From Halorussus halobius (GTDB taxonomy: Archaea > Halobacteriota > Halobacteria > Halobacteriales > Haladaptataceae), in NCBI RefSeq assembly GCF_004765805.1, contig NZ_SBIU01000004.1, positions 431,437 to 495,436 on the forward strand: a DNA stretch of 64,000 bases. Direction: 5' to 3'. Each line of letters begins with the position of its first letter. Within the stretch, counting starts at the first letter, position 1. The notes beneath the pieces were generated by a model. That model saw nothing but the letters and a program-made list of their open reading frames with translations. It was not told where the DNA came from and searched no databases. Below, piece by piece: positions 57,151 to 64,000 of the stretch. The translations under genes were made by a program, and so were the position numbers.

Positions 57151-57497
57151 TACGCTGACCCCTCCTGTTCGTGTCCAGGAACGAGGATGTCTGCATCGCG
57201 CGCTTCGACGTAGACTCTGGTCGCGCCCTTCGGGAGCCACGCGGTCCGGCGGCCCTGTCGGGCGTAGTAGGCGTCGCCTGTCTCTCGGTCGGCGTCGAGG
57301 TCAACGACGAACACCGAGTCGGTGCCCTCTTCGGAGTCGAGGACGTTCTCCTCGGCGAGCGGCCGGGGGAGATGGATTACGTCGACGGCGTCGCCGGACT
57401 GGGCGAGCGCACTCACGATGGCGTCGGCCGCCGCGAGGTCGAGCTGGTCGTCCCGAACGAGGTCGCCGTAGCTAGCGACTGGAATTACCTCAGGCAT
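57150..57497 (-). CDS. Hypothetical protein, operon member
   Basis: The 115-residue product MPEVIPVASYGDLVRDDQLD has an alternating pattern (VDVIHLPRPLAEENVLD, DSVFVVDLDADRETGDAYYARQ) typical of an alpha/beta fold. No motif is recognised. It overlaps the zinc-ribbon gene by 8 bases and is followed by 56857-57150. Confidence 0.65.
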   Translation of the reverse strand: MPEVIPVASYGDLVRDDQLDLAAADAIVSALAQSGDAVDVIHLPRPLAEENVLDSEEGTDSVFVVDLDADRETGDAYYARQGRRTAWLPKGATRVYVEARDADILVPGHEQEGSA

Positions 57498-57690
57498 TGT
57501 TCATCCTCCGCGTAGTCTCGGCTCCGCAGACGCGACATTCTGTGACGCGGTACGGTTCGCGGGAGAACGCCGCGTTCTCCTGTTTCTCGCTTTCGGTCCG
57601 CATCTCGATGCGGACGACGTGGGGCGTCTGGCGGTCGCACTCCTCGCAGTCTTCGCGCCGCTGGTCGGTCCAGTCTGTCGCCGCCATCAA
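57490..57690 (-). CDS. Zinc-ribbon protein (66 aa)
   Basis: The protein has CEECDRQTPHVVRIEMRTES and ECRVCGAETTRRMNN, two CxxC pairs about 30 residues apart, forming a zinc ribbon. It overlaps the Gp37/Gp68 gene by 4 bases. Such tiny ribbons in viral operons may act on transcription or protein binding. Confidence 0.75.
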   Translation of the reverse strand: MMAATDWTDQRREDCEECDRQTPHVVRIEMRTESEKQENAAFSREPYRVTECRVCGAETTRRMNNA

Positions 57691-58520
57691 GCGGTCACCT
57701 CCTGTGACCGTGCCTGCTCGACGATCTCCGGCAAGTCAGGATACTCCCGGATCTCGCGTTGCTCGAAGATACCGGGCCCAACTTCGACCGCGAGCTCGGT
57801 CCCGCGCTCGGGATACCGCGCGCTGGACTGCTTGAAGTGGTAGGCGACATCGGCATCGCGGCACTGCTCGAGGAGATCGGCTGCCCACGCGTGCTCCATC
57901 TTGCGGCGGTCGGCCTTGGAGCCGGTCTCCCCGCCGACGACCGCCCAGTCGATTCCGGAGAGGTCAACGTCGCCGATGGGCTCGATGAGGGGCTCGAACG
58001 AGACCCAGCGCGTCTCGACGTCGATGTCGCGCAACTGGTCGATGCGATGGGTGGTATCTGGGAACGCGCCGCCGGGGCCGCTGCCGACGCTGGTTCCGAG
58101 CCAGACGTTCTCGGGGAAGTCGAGATTCCAGTCGCGAGCGTTCTCGGGGCGTTTCGTGAGACTAATCCAGACGTGCTCGGGGTGTTCGCTGCAGATGTCG
58201 AGGACGCGCTGGGCGAACTCGGGGCCGACCTCGCGGTGGTAGAGGTCGCCCATCGACACGACGAACACGCGACCGGGCCCATCGGGATAGGTGTAGGTGT
58301 CGGGCTCGTGGAGGCGGTCGTCGTGGCAGGAAACCACCGACGGAGCGTTGGGTTGCGTCCAGTCCTCGCCGGTGACGTGCTCGGGTGGGTCGTCGCGAGC
58401 GGCCTGCCGGTGTTCCATCGTCTCGGCCCAGCAGTTCGTGCATTCTGGGCCCGCGTGACTGCAGCCAGTGACGGGATTCCAGGTGTAGTGCGCCCAGCTG
58501 ATGTTCGTCGTCTGCATCAA
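57687..58520 (-). CDS. Phage Gp37/Gp68 family protein (DUF5131)
   Basis: The 277-residue protein has the DUF5131 hallmark start NISWAHYTWNPVTGCSHAGPECTNCWAE with a Cys-rich cluster CSHAGPECTNC, then VFVVSMGDLYHREVGPEFAQRVLDI, WISLTKRPENARDW, WLGTSVGSG, RWVSFEPLIEPIGDVDL and DWAVVGGETGSKADRRKMEHAW. It resembles a radical-SAM-like fold with a CxxxxCxxC-type cluster, but the biochemical role is not settled. It occurs in many phages and archaeal proviruses. It overlaps both neighbours by 4 bases. Confidence 0.88.
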   Translation of the reverse strand: MMQTTNISWAHYTWNPVTGCSHAGPECTNCWAETMEHRQAARDDPPEHVTGEDWTQPNAPSVVSCHDDRLHEPDTYTYPDGPGRVFVVSMGDLYHREVGPEFAQRVLDICSEHPEHVWISLTKRPENARDWNLDFPENVWLGTSVGSGPGGAFPDTTHRIDQLRDIDVETRWVSFEPLIEPIGDVDLSGIDWAVVGGETGSKADRRKMEHAWAADLLEQCRDADVAYHFKQSSARYPERGTELAVEVGPGIFEQREIREYPDLPEIVEQARSQEVTA

Positions 58521-59677
58521 TCGCCCACCTCCTCGTCGCGGTCAGTTTCCGTGTCGTACTTACCGCCGTCCATCGCGAGTGTCGTCTGCGTCTTCCGGTC
58601 GACCATCAGGAAGACGTCGGGATGGACCGGGCCGCGCTGGTAGATGTGGAGTTCTTCGCGCCCCCAGTCGGGCGCGAATTGCTCTGCGAACGCGTAGGTC
58701 GTCCATCCGAGACTGATAGCGATGCCGCCCGGCCGGACGAGTGGCTCAAGCGCATCGCGAGCGACCGAGAAGTCCGACGCGTGCCAGCCCCCGTACCGCG
58801 CTTCTGCCTGTCCCGCGTCGAACGGCGGGTCAAGGACAACGCTGTCGAACGACTCAGACGGCCAGTGTTCGTCGGCGGCCTGCACGTCTACGTGTGTGTC
58901 TGCGGGCATCTCCGGGTTGATGTCGTTCCGCACCACGTCGCCGTCGTGCGAGAGCCGCGTCTTCCCCGCCGTCGCGTTCAGCACGCGCCCCTGCAGATGC
59001 TCCTCAGCGACCGAACGTACCTGCTCAGCCTCAAACGTCCATCGTGAAATCGTCGCCTGAGACCCGTCACTATCACGACCACCGACGCGGTGAACGAAAA
59101 CCGGAACGTCAGTCGGGAGTTCACGACGAGTACCACGAGTGCGTGAAGTTCCGCTCGGTGACGTCCCGCCGTCGGTCAGCACCTCATCGTCGTGCCGGGG
59201 CTCCCGCTGCGGTTCGCTGCCCTGCGGGATGTAGTCGACCACGCCGCACTCGGGACACCGCACGCGGACTTCGTTCGCGCCCTCCAAGACGCGGGAGTCC
59301 GGGTCGCGGGACAGTGCTCCACACGTGGGGCAGTGGTATTCGTCGTCGAACTGGCTGTGCTCGTAGAGGATGACCCGGATCTCGTCGGCGTCCCAGACGT
59401 CGTCGAGGAACTGGCGGCGGCCGGTGAGGCCGACGTCGCGGAACTTGGTGGTGAACTCGACCGCGCCGTTCCGCCAGCGCGTGTCGATGGGAATCTCGCG
59501 TTCACCGGGCATGTCCTCGCGCAGTCGGACGACGAGATGGTCGTCGAGCTTGAGCGCGGCGTAGAAGTCCTCGGGCCGGGGTTCGACGGGCTTGTCCTGG
59601 ACGTGCCGGAGGACTCTCGCGAGGGGCGCATTCTCGCTCGCGCCCTCGGCGAGGAGGCTGGGGACGCTTTCAGTCAT
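58517..59677 (-). CDS. DNA methylase-like protein with zinc-ribbon N-terminal domain
   Basis: The 386-residue protein has two parts. Residues 1-150 form a domain of unknown function with a zinc ribbon CPTCGALSRDPDS...CPECG (about 107-143). Residues 210-386 look like a class I methyltransferase: motif-I-like LNATAGKTRLSHDGDVVRND and catalytic DPPFDAGQ (SVVLDPPFDAGQAEARYGG), with GGIAISLGWTTYAF as a strand. The DPPF motif suggests N-methylation of DNA. The start is the ATG at 59677; a longer reading adds eleven residues. It overlaps the next gene by 4 bases. Confidence 0.78.
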   Translation of the reverse strand: MTESVPSLLAEGASENAPLARVLRHVQDKPVEPRPEDFYAALKLDDHLVVRLREDMPGEREIPIDTRWRNGAVEFTTKFRDVGLTGRRQFLDDVWDADEIRVILYEHSQFDDEYHCPTCGALSRDPDSRVLEGANEVRVRCPECGVVDYIPQGSEPQREPRHDDEVLTDGGTSPSGTSRTRGTRRELPTDVPVFVHRVGGRDSDGSQATISRWTFEAEQVRSVAEEHLQGRVLNATAGKTRLSHDGDVVRNDINPEMPADTHVDVQAADEHWPSESFDSVVLDPPFDAGQAEARYGGWHASDFSVARDALEPLVRPGGIAISLGWTTYAFAEQFAPDWGREELHIYQRGPVHPDVFLMVDRKTQTTLAMDGGKYDTETDRDEEVGD

Positions 59678-59728
59678 CGCGACCACCTGCCGTTGCGGCG
59701 TCCGAGTCACTCGACTCGCTCGCGACGC

Positions 59729-60037
59729 TCACGTCGCTCCCTCCGTTGCGAACGTCTCGAAGTCACTCGCGGGCTCGGAGAGGCTGAAGCTGCCCGTAAT
59801 CTCGACGCGCGTGCCGACGTCGATGGTGTGGAGTTCGAACCCGGAGAGGTCGACGCGGTCGTGGGTCGCGGTGGTGATCACCCCGGCGAGCGCGTCGTGG
59901 AGGTCGTCGTCGACGGCCTGTCCGTCGCGGTAGTGCTGGGTGTCGCCGTGGTCGAGGTCGGCCGCGTCGACGAGCTGCTGGACGCGGTCGTCACCGCTTG
60001 GCAGGTCGAACGTGACCTCGGGCCCGTACGTACTCAT
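59729..60037 (-). CDS. Hypothetical protein, operon member
   Basis: The 102-residue product (MSTYGPEVTFDLPSGDDRVQ) has beta-strand stretches VTFDLPSG, HTIDVGTRVEITGSFSLSEP and helix VQQLVDAADLDHGDTQHYRDGQ. No family is recognised. Its ATG overlaps the upstream stop as ATGA. Confidence 0.65.
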   Translation of the reverse strand: MSTYGPEVTFDLPSGDDRVQQLVDAADLDHGDTQHYRDGQAVDDDLHDALAGVITTATHDRVDLSGFELHTIDVGTRVEITGSFSLSEPASDFETFATEGAT

Positions 60038-60174
60038 CCGATAATCCTCCCGAGGTCGACGTGTTCGACCGGCATCCCAGTTCGCTCGGCGATCTCTTCT
60101 TCGAGTTCGGATTCGCTCTTTGCCTCGACGTTCCGAATGTCGTCGAAGGCGATTTTGAACTCGACAATCGCCAT
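60034..60174 (-). CDS. Hypothetical small protein (46 aa)
   Basis: Read directly: ATG at 60174 to TGA at 60034 encodes MAIVEFKIAFDDIRNVEAKS, then an acidic helix ESELEEEIAERTGMPVEHVD and LGRIIG. It fills the gap between two operon genes and overlaps both, which supports it although it is too short for the usual length cut-off. Confidence 0.6.
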   Translation of the reverse strand: MAIVEFKIAFDDIRNVEAKSESELEEEIAERTGMPVEHVDLGRIIG

Positions 60175-60398
60175 CACGCATCACCGTCCTCGTCGCTATC
60201 GAGGAGATAGTCGGGTGCTCGACCGTCCTCTCGAAGGCACGACACCGAGCAGTAGTGGAACGTTTCTGCGACCATCCACGAGGGGTCGTCCGGCGGGTTG
60301 TGGGTGACCTCGATGTGACCGGCTCCTTCCGGTGGGTCGTCGAAGCCAGCGTCGTAGCTAAATTCTTCGTCGCAGTCCTCGTTACTGCAATCCAGCAT
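60174..60398 (-). CDS. Zinc-finger protein (74 aa)
   Basis: The protein MLDCSNEDCDEEFSYDAGFD has CSNEDC and HYCSVSC, a C-x4-C/H-x-C-x3-C arrangement that should bind zinc, followed by an acidic end. Overlaps both neighbours by one base. A nucleic-acid or protein-binding role is inferred only. Confidence 0.68.
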   Translation of the reverse strand: MLDCSNEDCDEEFSYDAGFDDPPEGAGHIEVTHNPPDDPSWMVAETFHYCSVSCLREDGRAPDYLLDSDEDGDA

Positions 60399-60778
60399 CA
60401 CCGCCCACCTCCACTCATCGAGACGGTCGCGCCGCAGAGCGTGCAGCGCTCTTCGATCACGGCCTCGCCGCGTGCGTCGGTGCGGCCGTACCGTCGGACG
60501 CGTGGGTGCGAGCACCACGTGCCGACGCGTCCGCCGTCGGTAACGAGTCGTTTCTCCGTGCCGGCAGCGTTTTCCGGCCGGGATGCGTCGGTATCGACTG
60601 GACGGGGGCTCGGGTGTGAACAACCTCCCGTCTGTGCGCTCGCGTGACAGCGCGAACGCGTTTTCTGCGAGGACTCCGTGGAGGAGTCGGTGGTGTCTCG
60701 GTCACGGGGACCGGCTGATTCTGATTCCGCTGTCGTATGGGCCTTATTCTTAAGACCCCTGATAGTGTCGTTCGACAT
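60398..60778 (-). CDS. Hypothetical protein with zinc-ribbon motif, first in the operon
   Basis: The 126-residue product starts at the ATG at 60778 (MSNDTIRGLKNKAHTTAESE). The N-terminal 60 residues are disordered, rich in Ser, Thr and Arg. A late part has CSHPRVRRYGRTDARGEAV and RCTLCGATV, Cys pairs for zinc. It is the first gene after the dyad operator, with a leader of about 100 bases and TATA sequence AAAATATAAG on the minus strand at 60901-60910. Confidence 0.6.
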   Translation of the reverse strand: MSNDTIRGLKNKAHTTAESESAGPRDRDTTDSSTESSQKTRSRCHASAQTGGCSHPSPRPVDTDASRPENAAGTEKRLVTDGGRVGTWCSHPRVRRYGRTDARGEAVIEERCTLCGATVSMSGGGR

Positions 60779-60913
60779 GGCTTTCGTAATTCCCGTGTGA
60801 GGGGATCGGAAGCCAGCCTGACGTGCTCCAACACGTCGGGCACCTTTTGACGGTACCCCGAGAGGACTGGCTTCCAATCCGGACTGTGACACCCCACCGT
60901 CTTATATTTTGTC

Positions 60914-60944
60914 ACCCAACGGCAGTTAGTGGCTGCCGTTGGGT
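60914..60944. promoter_or_regulatory. Perfect 12-bp dyad operator between divergent promoters
   Basis: ACCCAACGGCAG (60914-60925) and CTGCCGTTGGGT (60933-60944) are perfect inverted repeats with a 7-base spacer. AAAATATAAG-type TATA sequence lies on the left (60901-60910, toward the operon) and AAATATACC on the right (60948-60956, toward the repressor gene). Binding would block both promoters. Confidence 0.8.
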
Positions 60945-60992
60945 TACAAATATACCCCTTCGGATGTTAGTGGAAACAAGACCGGTGTTAAT

Positions 60993-61307
60993 ATGAGTGC
61001 AATCCACCCATTGGGCGACCAGATGCGGAAAACGGCCGATTGGATGTCCCCTTCGACGGACGACCGGATTCTCGAAGTGATTCGAGAGAAGGGGAACATG
61101 ACCCCGCTTGCTCTCTCCCGCGAAGGGAAAGAGGAGCGTATCGATATCGGCCGGAAATATGCCGGAGAACGGTGCCGAGAACTCGCTCGATACGGTCTCC
61201 TCTGCAAAATCGAGAAGGGGCTCTTCGGAATCACCGACAAGGGACAAGCGTATCTGGACGAGGAACTGGACGCGAGCACGCTCGACCCGGTCGACGACTC
61301 GAACTGA
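60993..61307 (+). CDS. Winged-helix repressor, PhiH1-like
   Basis: The 104-residue protein (MSAIHPLGDQMRKTADWMSP) has a winged-helix core DDRILEVIREKGNMTPLALSREGKEERIDIGRKYAGERCRELARYGLLCKIEKGLFGITDKGQAYL. It resembles PhiH1-type repressors of haloviruses. The perfect dyad and divergent TATA boxes directly upstream make it the likely operator-binding regulator. I use the ATG at 60993 rather than a start at 60939, which would lie in the operator and TATA region. Confidence 0.82.
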   Translation: MSAIHPLGDQMRKTADWMSPSTDDRILEVIREKGNMTPLALSREGKEERIDIGRKYAGERCRELARYGLLCKIEKGLFGITDKGQAYLDEELDASTLDPVDDSN

Positions 61308-61319
61308 CATCACGCTCTC

Positions 61320-61568
61320 CTATGCTCGCTGGAGTCTCGCAACGATGTTCTCGACCCAGTCCGGACGCTCGACATCTGCCAGCTCTCCGGCCACGTTCCA
61401 ACTCGCCACTACCTCGAACTCTCCTGCGCGAGTGACGTCGAGCCGCCACTTCCGGCCGTCTTCGGACTCGATGTCGATTCGAGACTCGCCGTCTGAGAGT
61501 CGCCGGATGGGTTCGACGGTGACCTCGGTGCCATCGACCGTTTCGAGTTTTCGTGCAGTCTGTGGCAT
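61320..61568 (-). CDS. Hypothetical protein (82 aa)
   Basis: The protein MPQTARKLETVDGTEVTVEP has strand patterns (TVEPIRRLSDGESRIDIESED, KWRLDVTRAGEFEVVASW) and a C-terminal helix. No motif is recognised. Converges with the repressor gene. TATA sequence TTTTTAAG on the minus strand lies just upstream (about 61589-61598), so the message is nearly leaderless. Confidence 0.6.
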   Translation of the reverse strand: MPQTARKLETVDGTEVTVEPIRRLSDGESRIDIESEDGRKWRLDVTRAGEFEVVASWNVAGELADVERPDWVENIVARLQRA

Positions 61569-61652
61569 ACACGTCGGTCGAGGGGCCGAACTCGCTTAAA
61601 AAGGCCTTGTATTTCCGACCCCCTATGATGGGGTAAAGACCACCACCTTTAT

Positions 61653-61674
61653 TATGATGGGCCTCATACCATCA
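61653..61674. promoter_or_regulatory. Operator-like repeats upstream of the TumE gene
   Basis: TATGATGGG occurs twice in direct order (61624-61632, 61653-61661). TGATGG (61655-61660) and CCATCA (61669-61674) form an inverted repeat with an 8-base spacer. A TTTATTAT box (61649-61656) would set a nearly leaderless start for the toxin gene. Autoregulation by TumA is inferred. Confidence 0.5.
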
Positions 61675-61681
61675 AGTGTAG

Positions 61682-61966
61682 ATGGCACCCTACGACACCG
61701 AACGCGAACTCACCCAGAAAACAGGTGACTACATCAAACACATTCGCGTCCGCCGGACCACTGACGACAAATACCCGTGCGGATACGACTACGCACTCCA
61801 CTACGGAACACTCGACGGCGACACCCTACTCCGGTACGACAACGCCCACGAACGCCACAAAGGCCACGAACGCCACACCCCAGACGGGGTCGAACAAATA
61901 GACTTCCCCGGAATGGAAGCCCTCATCCGGCGATTCGAACGCGAAATCGAATCCCTCCCACCGTAA
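61682..61966 (+). CDS. tumE: TumE-type toxin
   Basis: The 94-residue protein has the TumE outline: KTGDYIKHIRVRRTTDDKYPCGYDYALHYGTLDGDTLLRYDNAHERHKGHERHTPDGVEQIDFPG. The HERHKGHERH stretch is the family signature. TumE proteins are RNase-type toxins. The antitoxin gene follows 48 bases later. Its ATG sits just after the operator-like repeats. Confidence 0.82.
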   Translation: MAPYDTERELTQKTGDYIKHIRVRRTTDDKYPCGYDYALHYGTLDGDTLLRYDNAHERHKGHERHTPDGVEQIDFPGMEALIRRFEREIESLPP

Positions 61967-62014
61967 CCCACGGGAGCGCAACCAGTGTCATCGGGTGCCA
62001 TACGGTGATACACC

Positions 62015-62410
62015 ATGTCCAAAACCACGCTCGAAGTCCGACTCGGCGACGCCGACCACGAACACGACCAGCTCCTCGACGACGTCCGCGCGATGGAACG
62101 CGGCGAGGACGTCCCCGACCGCCACGTCCTCGTCCTCGACGACGGGGCCGACCTGCAGCGACTCCTCAGCCCAAAAAACCTCGCGCTCTTGCGCGCGATC
62201 CGCGAACACGACCCCAGTAGCATGCGCGCTGCGGCCGACCTCGTCGACCGCGACTTCCGGGAAGTCCATCGCAACCTCTCCGAACTCGAAGCCCTGAACG
62301 TCATCGAATTCGAGCAAGACGGCCGCGCGAAGCGTCCCGTCGTTCGGTTCGATGAGATCGACATCAACGTCTCGCTCGACACCGAGAGCGCAGACCCCGC
62401 CGCTGCGTAA
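62015..62410 (+). CDS. tumA: TumA-type antitoxin (HVO_A0114 family)
   Basis: The 131-residue protein (MSKTTLEVRLGDADHEHDQLL) has a winged-helix part, LSPKNLALLRAIREHDPSSMRAAADLVDRDFREVHRNLSELEALNVIEFEQDGRAKRPVVRFD, matching the HVO_A0114 DNA-binding family that neutralises TumE. It probably binds the repeats upstream of the pair. Confidence 0.85.
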   Translation: MSKTTLEVRLGDADHEHDQLLDDVRAMERGEDVPDRHVLVLDDGADLQRLLSPKNLALLRAIREHDPSSMRAAADLVDRDFREVHRNLSELEALNVIEFEQDGRAKRPVVRFDEIDINVSLDTESADPAAA

Positions 62411-62421
62411 CTCGACCCACG

Positions 62422-63477
62422 TCACGCCGACGGCAGCGACAGATCGAGCCGGGGCTCAACCGACTCGTCGACGACACGATACGTCCGTGGTGTTGCGTCG
62501 TCATCCCAATCGATCAAGTCGTACTCGCGGAGCTTCGAGAGCTTGTACCGACGCGCACGCCGCCCCACCGCCTGCTGTGGCCGGCCGTAGTAGACGCTCG
62601 ACGCGAGGTCATCGTATCGGTCGTGCAGCTCCGTCGCCCCGATCTCGCCGGCCTCGAACACCACCGCGTAGAGGACGTGATGATGGAACGCGAGCGACGA
62701 AAGATTCGCCTGCCGAATCTCGTGCTGAGCGCGCGCGAACGACTCCGCGATATCAACGTCTCGAATCCGTGAGTGGCCGCGTTCGCCCGCGAGTTCGGCG
62801 GCCGCCCGCAACGCCTGAATCCCCTCGCGCGCCACCCCCGCAACCTCGTCAGCAATCCGGCGCAACTGCTCGTCGTCGACGACGTCCGGCCGTAGGCCCT
62901 GATTTGCGCGAGCGCGGAGAATCGACGCCAGTTCGTCGACGCTGAACCGCTCGACGGTGACCGGCCCGATGATGTCTCGGCGGACGTCGTCGGGCGCGCG
63001 GGCGAGCCACGGCTGGGGCTCGTGACAGATGGCGACGACAGACACCAAGGGGATCGACGCGAGCGTGTCGAGGACGTCCGTCTCGGGGAGGTCGTCGGCC
63101 TCGTCGAGCACGAGCACGAACGGCTGGTCGACGGTGTCCGCGAGTTGCTGTCGAGTGTCGTTGAGCGACAGCGTCGCGGGGACCGAGCGAGTGCCGGGAT
63201 ACTCGCGGAGTGCGGTGCGGAGGATTTCGCCGGTGGTTTCGCCGAGACAGCGGACGTGGGTGTGAGCGACGGCTGTGAACTCGTCGAGCCGGCTGAGGGT
63301 GTGGCGGGCGAGCGCGGTTTTGCCGACGCCCGAGGGGCCGGCGAGGAGGACGTCCTCGGGGGGTTGCCCTGCGAGTGCGGGGTCGAGGGCGCGCGAGAGA
63401 GTTTCGACCTCGGGCTCCCGGTATTTGAGGTCCCTGGGGAGTCGGCGGTCGTCGAACACCTCGGGCTTAATTATCAT
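62422..63477 (-). CDS. Orc1/Cdc6-like AAA+ ATPase of the element
   Basis: The 351-residue protein has a Walker A motif VLLAGPSGVGKTALARHTL, Walker B PFVLVLDEADDLPET, sensor region and a C-terminal winged helix (HHHVLYAVVFEAGEIGATELHDRYDDL). It is shorter and diverged from the chromosomal Orc1 and lacks its acidic insert. Such paralogues occur on haloarchaeal plasmids and viruses as replication initiators. Start is the ATG at 63477 (MIIKPEVFDDRRLPRDLK); TATA-like TTTTTATACTG on the minus strand (about 63501-63511) would place transcription near it. It converges with tumA. Confidence 0.85.
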   Translation of the reverse strand: MIIKPEVFDDRRLPRDLKYREPEVETLSRALDPALAGQPPEDVLLAGPSGVGKTALARHTLSRLDEFTAVAHTHVRCLGETTGEILRTALREYPGTRSVPATLSLNDTRQQLADTVDQPFVLVLDEADDLPETDVLDTLASIPLVSVVAICHEPQPWLARAPDDVRRDIIGPVTVERFSVDELASILRARANQGLRPDVVDDEQLRRIADEVAGVAREGIQALRAAAELAGERGHSRIRDVDIAESFARAQHEIRQANLSSLAFHHHVLYAVVFEAGEIGATELHDRYDDLASSVYYGRPQQAVGRRARRYKLSKLREYDLIDWDDDATPRTYRVVDESVEPRLDLSLPSA

Positions 63478-63574
63478 TCGTGGTGACGTGACGCAATCCC
63501 AGTATAAAAAGACAGGTTGGATTTCCGGGTACAGAACAGAACAGAGGCGACGCGCTGGACTGAACGGGCGAGGG

Positions 63575-64000
63575 TCAGTCACTCGCCGCAACGCGGTCGT
63601 GCACGCCAGCGAGCGCGCAGGTCTCGTCGTGGACGATCTCGAAGAGGTCCTCGTCGGCGTTTCCACAGGTGCAGACGAAGCCGAGGACCTCGCCTTCGCA
63701 GAGCCCGCCACGGCCTTCGGTTTCCGCACTCTCGATGACGATGAACTCGGTATCTGGGTCGAGCTCGGGCGCTGGGTCGTCTGGTGCTGGCTCGAGGCCG
63801 TCGTAGTGCTCGCGGCCGTGCTGGCCGGCGAGCGAACACGTCTTCTCGTGCCAGATTTGGTCGCGGGTCTCGTCGGTCTGCCGGCACTCCGCGCAATAGT
63901 AGCCGACGACCTCGCCCTCGACGTAGTCGGGCGGATGGGATTCGGAGGCGACGAGGCGCTGGACTTGGGTGCCGTGGAGGTCTTCGCGAACGACCTTCAT
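63575..64000 (-). CDS. Duplicated zinc-motif protein at the window edge
   Basis: The 141-residue product begins with an ATG at the very edge (64000), so an upstream extension cannot be excluded. It has two copies of a zinc-type unit: YYCAECRQTDETRDQIWHEK with TCSLAGQHGR, and FVCTCGNADEDLFEIVHDE with TCALAGVHDR. The first has CxxC plus a histidine and cysteine; the second has CTCG, H and C. The copies are about 65 residues apart. Function is unknown. Confidence 0.7.
   Translation of the reverse strand: MKVVREDLHGTQVQRLVASESHPPDYVEGEVVGYYCAECRQTDETRDQIWHEKTCSLAGQHGREHYDGLEPAPDDPAPELDPDTEFIVIESAETEGRGGLCEGEVLGFVCTCGNADEDLFEIVHDETCALAGVHDRVAASD

Larger units (their letters stand above)
55260..64000. 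mobile_element. Integrated mobile element or provirus, left part, right end outside the window
   Basis: A tyrosine integrase at the left edge is followed by short, overlapping, mostly unrecognised genes, a Gp37/Gp68-type gene, a methylase-like gene, a winged-helix repressor with divergent operator, a TumEA-like toxin pair and an Orc/Cdc6-like gene. The content, small gene size and switch arrangement are those of haloarchaeal proviruses or plasmid-like integrated elements. No attachment-site repeat could be found because the right end is missing. Confidence 0.75.

Overview
The window looks like chromosomal DNA of a halophilic archaeon (class Halobacteria). The evidence is the very high GC, the acidic proteomes, the twin-arginine signals, an archaeal rRNA operon ordered 16S-tRNA-Ala-23S-5S-tRNA-Cys with tandem rrn promoters, an MC1 chromatin protein, PolD, Orc1/Cdc6, Hel308, KEOPS and EndA genes, and LysW-dependent arginine synthesis. 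The genus cannot be fixed from sequence reading alone.

Layout. 1-8.3 kb: a 7TM histidine kinase, threonine synthase, a small AT-richer patch holding a Tat-exported amidase, an unlisted 47-residue cysteine-rich secreted microprotein and an esterase, then a Mn-catalase and a VapBC pair. 8.3-17.5 kb: a nine-gene minus-strand arginine cluster (argG-argH-lysW-argX-argC-argB-argD-argE/lysK-argF) that builds arginine on the carrier protein LysW. 17.8-25.8 kb: RNA-processing and translation genes (2'-5' RNA ligase-like, endA, trpS), several membrane proteins and a 5-formyl-THF cyclo-ligase-like gene. 25.8-31.9 kb: the rRNA operon on the minus strand and its array of tandem promoters. 32-44 kb: MC1, pyrD, pheST, a PQQ-type lipoprotein, aspartate kinase, PolD small subunit and signal peptidase.

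44.4-49.7 kb is a chromosomal replication origin. orc1/cdc6 faces away from a roughly 1.6-kb gene-poor region that has an AT-rich unwinding candidate flanked by inverted origin recognition boxes (ORBs). On the other side lies the origin-associated GTPase/OapB/OapC trio, also called ArvABC. Extra ORB copies lie outside the origin: one next to a GGGTT tract beside the PolD gene, one beside the 3' end of orc1, and one beside an integrase. 49.6-55.3 kb holds a frameshifted membrane-protein gene caused by a 20-bp tandem duplication, microproteins, a ferredoxin, hel308 and cgi121.

55.3-64.0 kb is most of an integrated mobile element. An integrase with a C-terminal zinc ribbon points inward. Facing it is a tightly overlapping minus-strand operon of ten small genes, many with Cys/His zinc-ribbon motifs, including a Gp37/Gp68-type protein and a DNA-methylase-like protein. 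The operon and a divergent winged-helix repressor share a perfect 12-bp dyad set between two TATA boxes, which looks like a provirus-style switch. A TumE/TumA-type toxin-antitoxin pair, an Orc1/Cdc6-like ATPase and a duplicated zinc-motif protein follow. The right end lies beyond the window.

A GC-rich dispersed non-coding repeat occurs at least three times (about 18.8, 34.1 and 51.6 kb).
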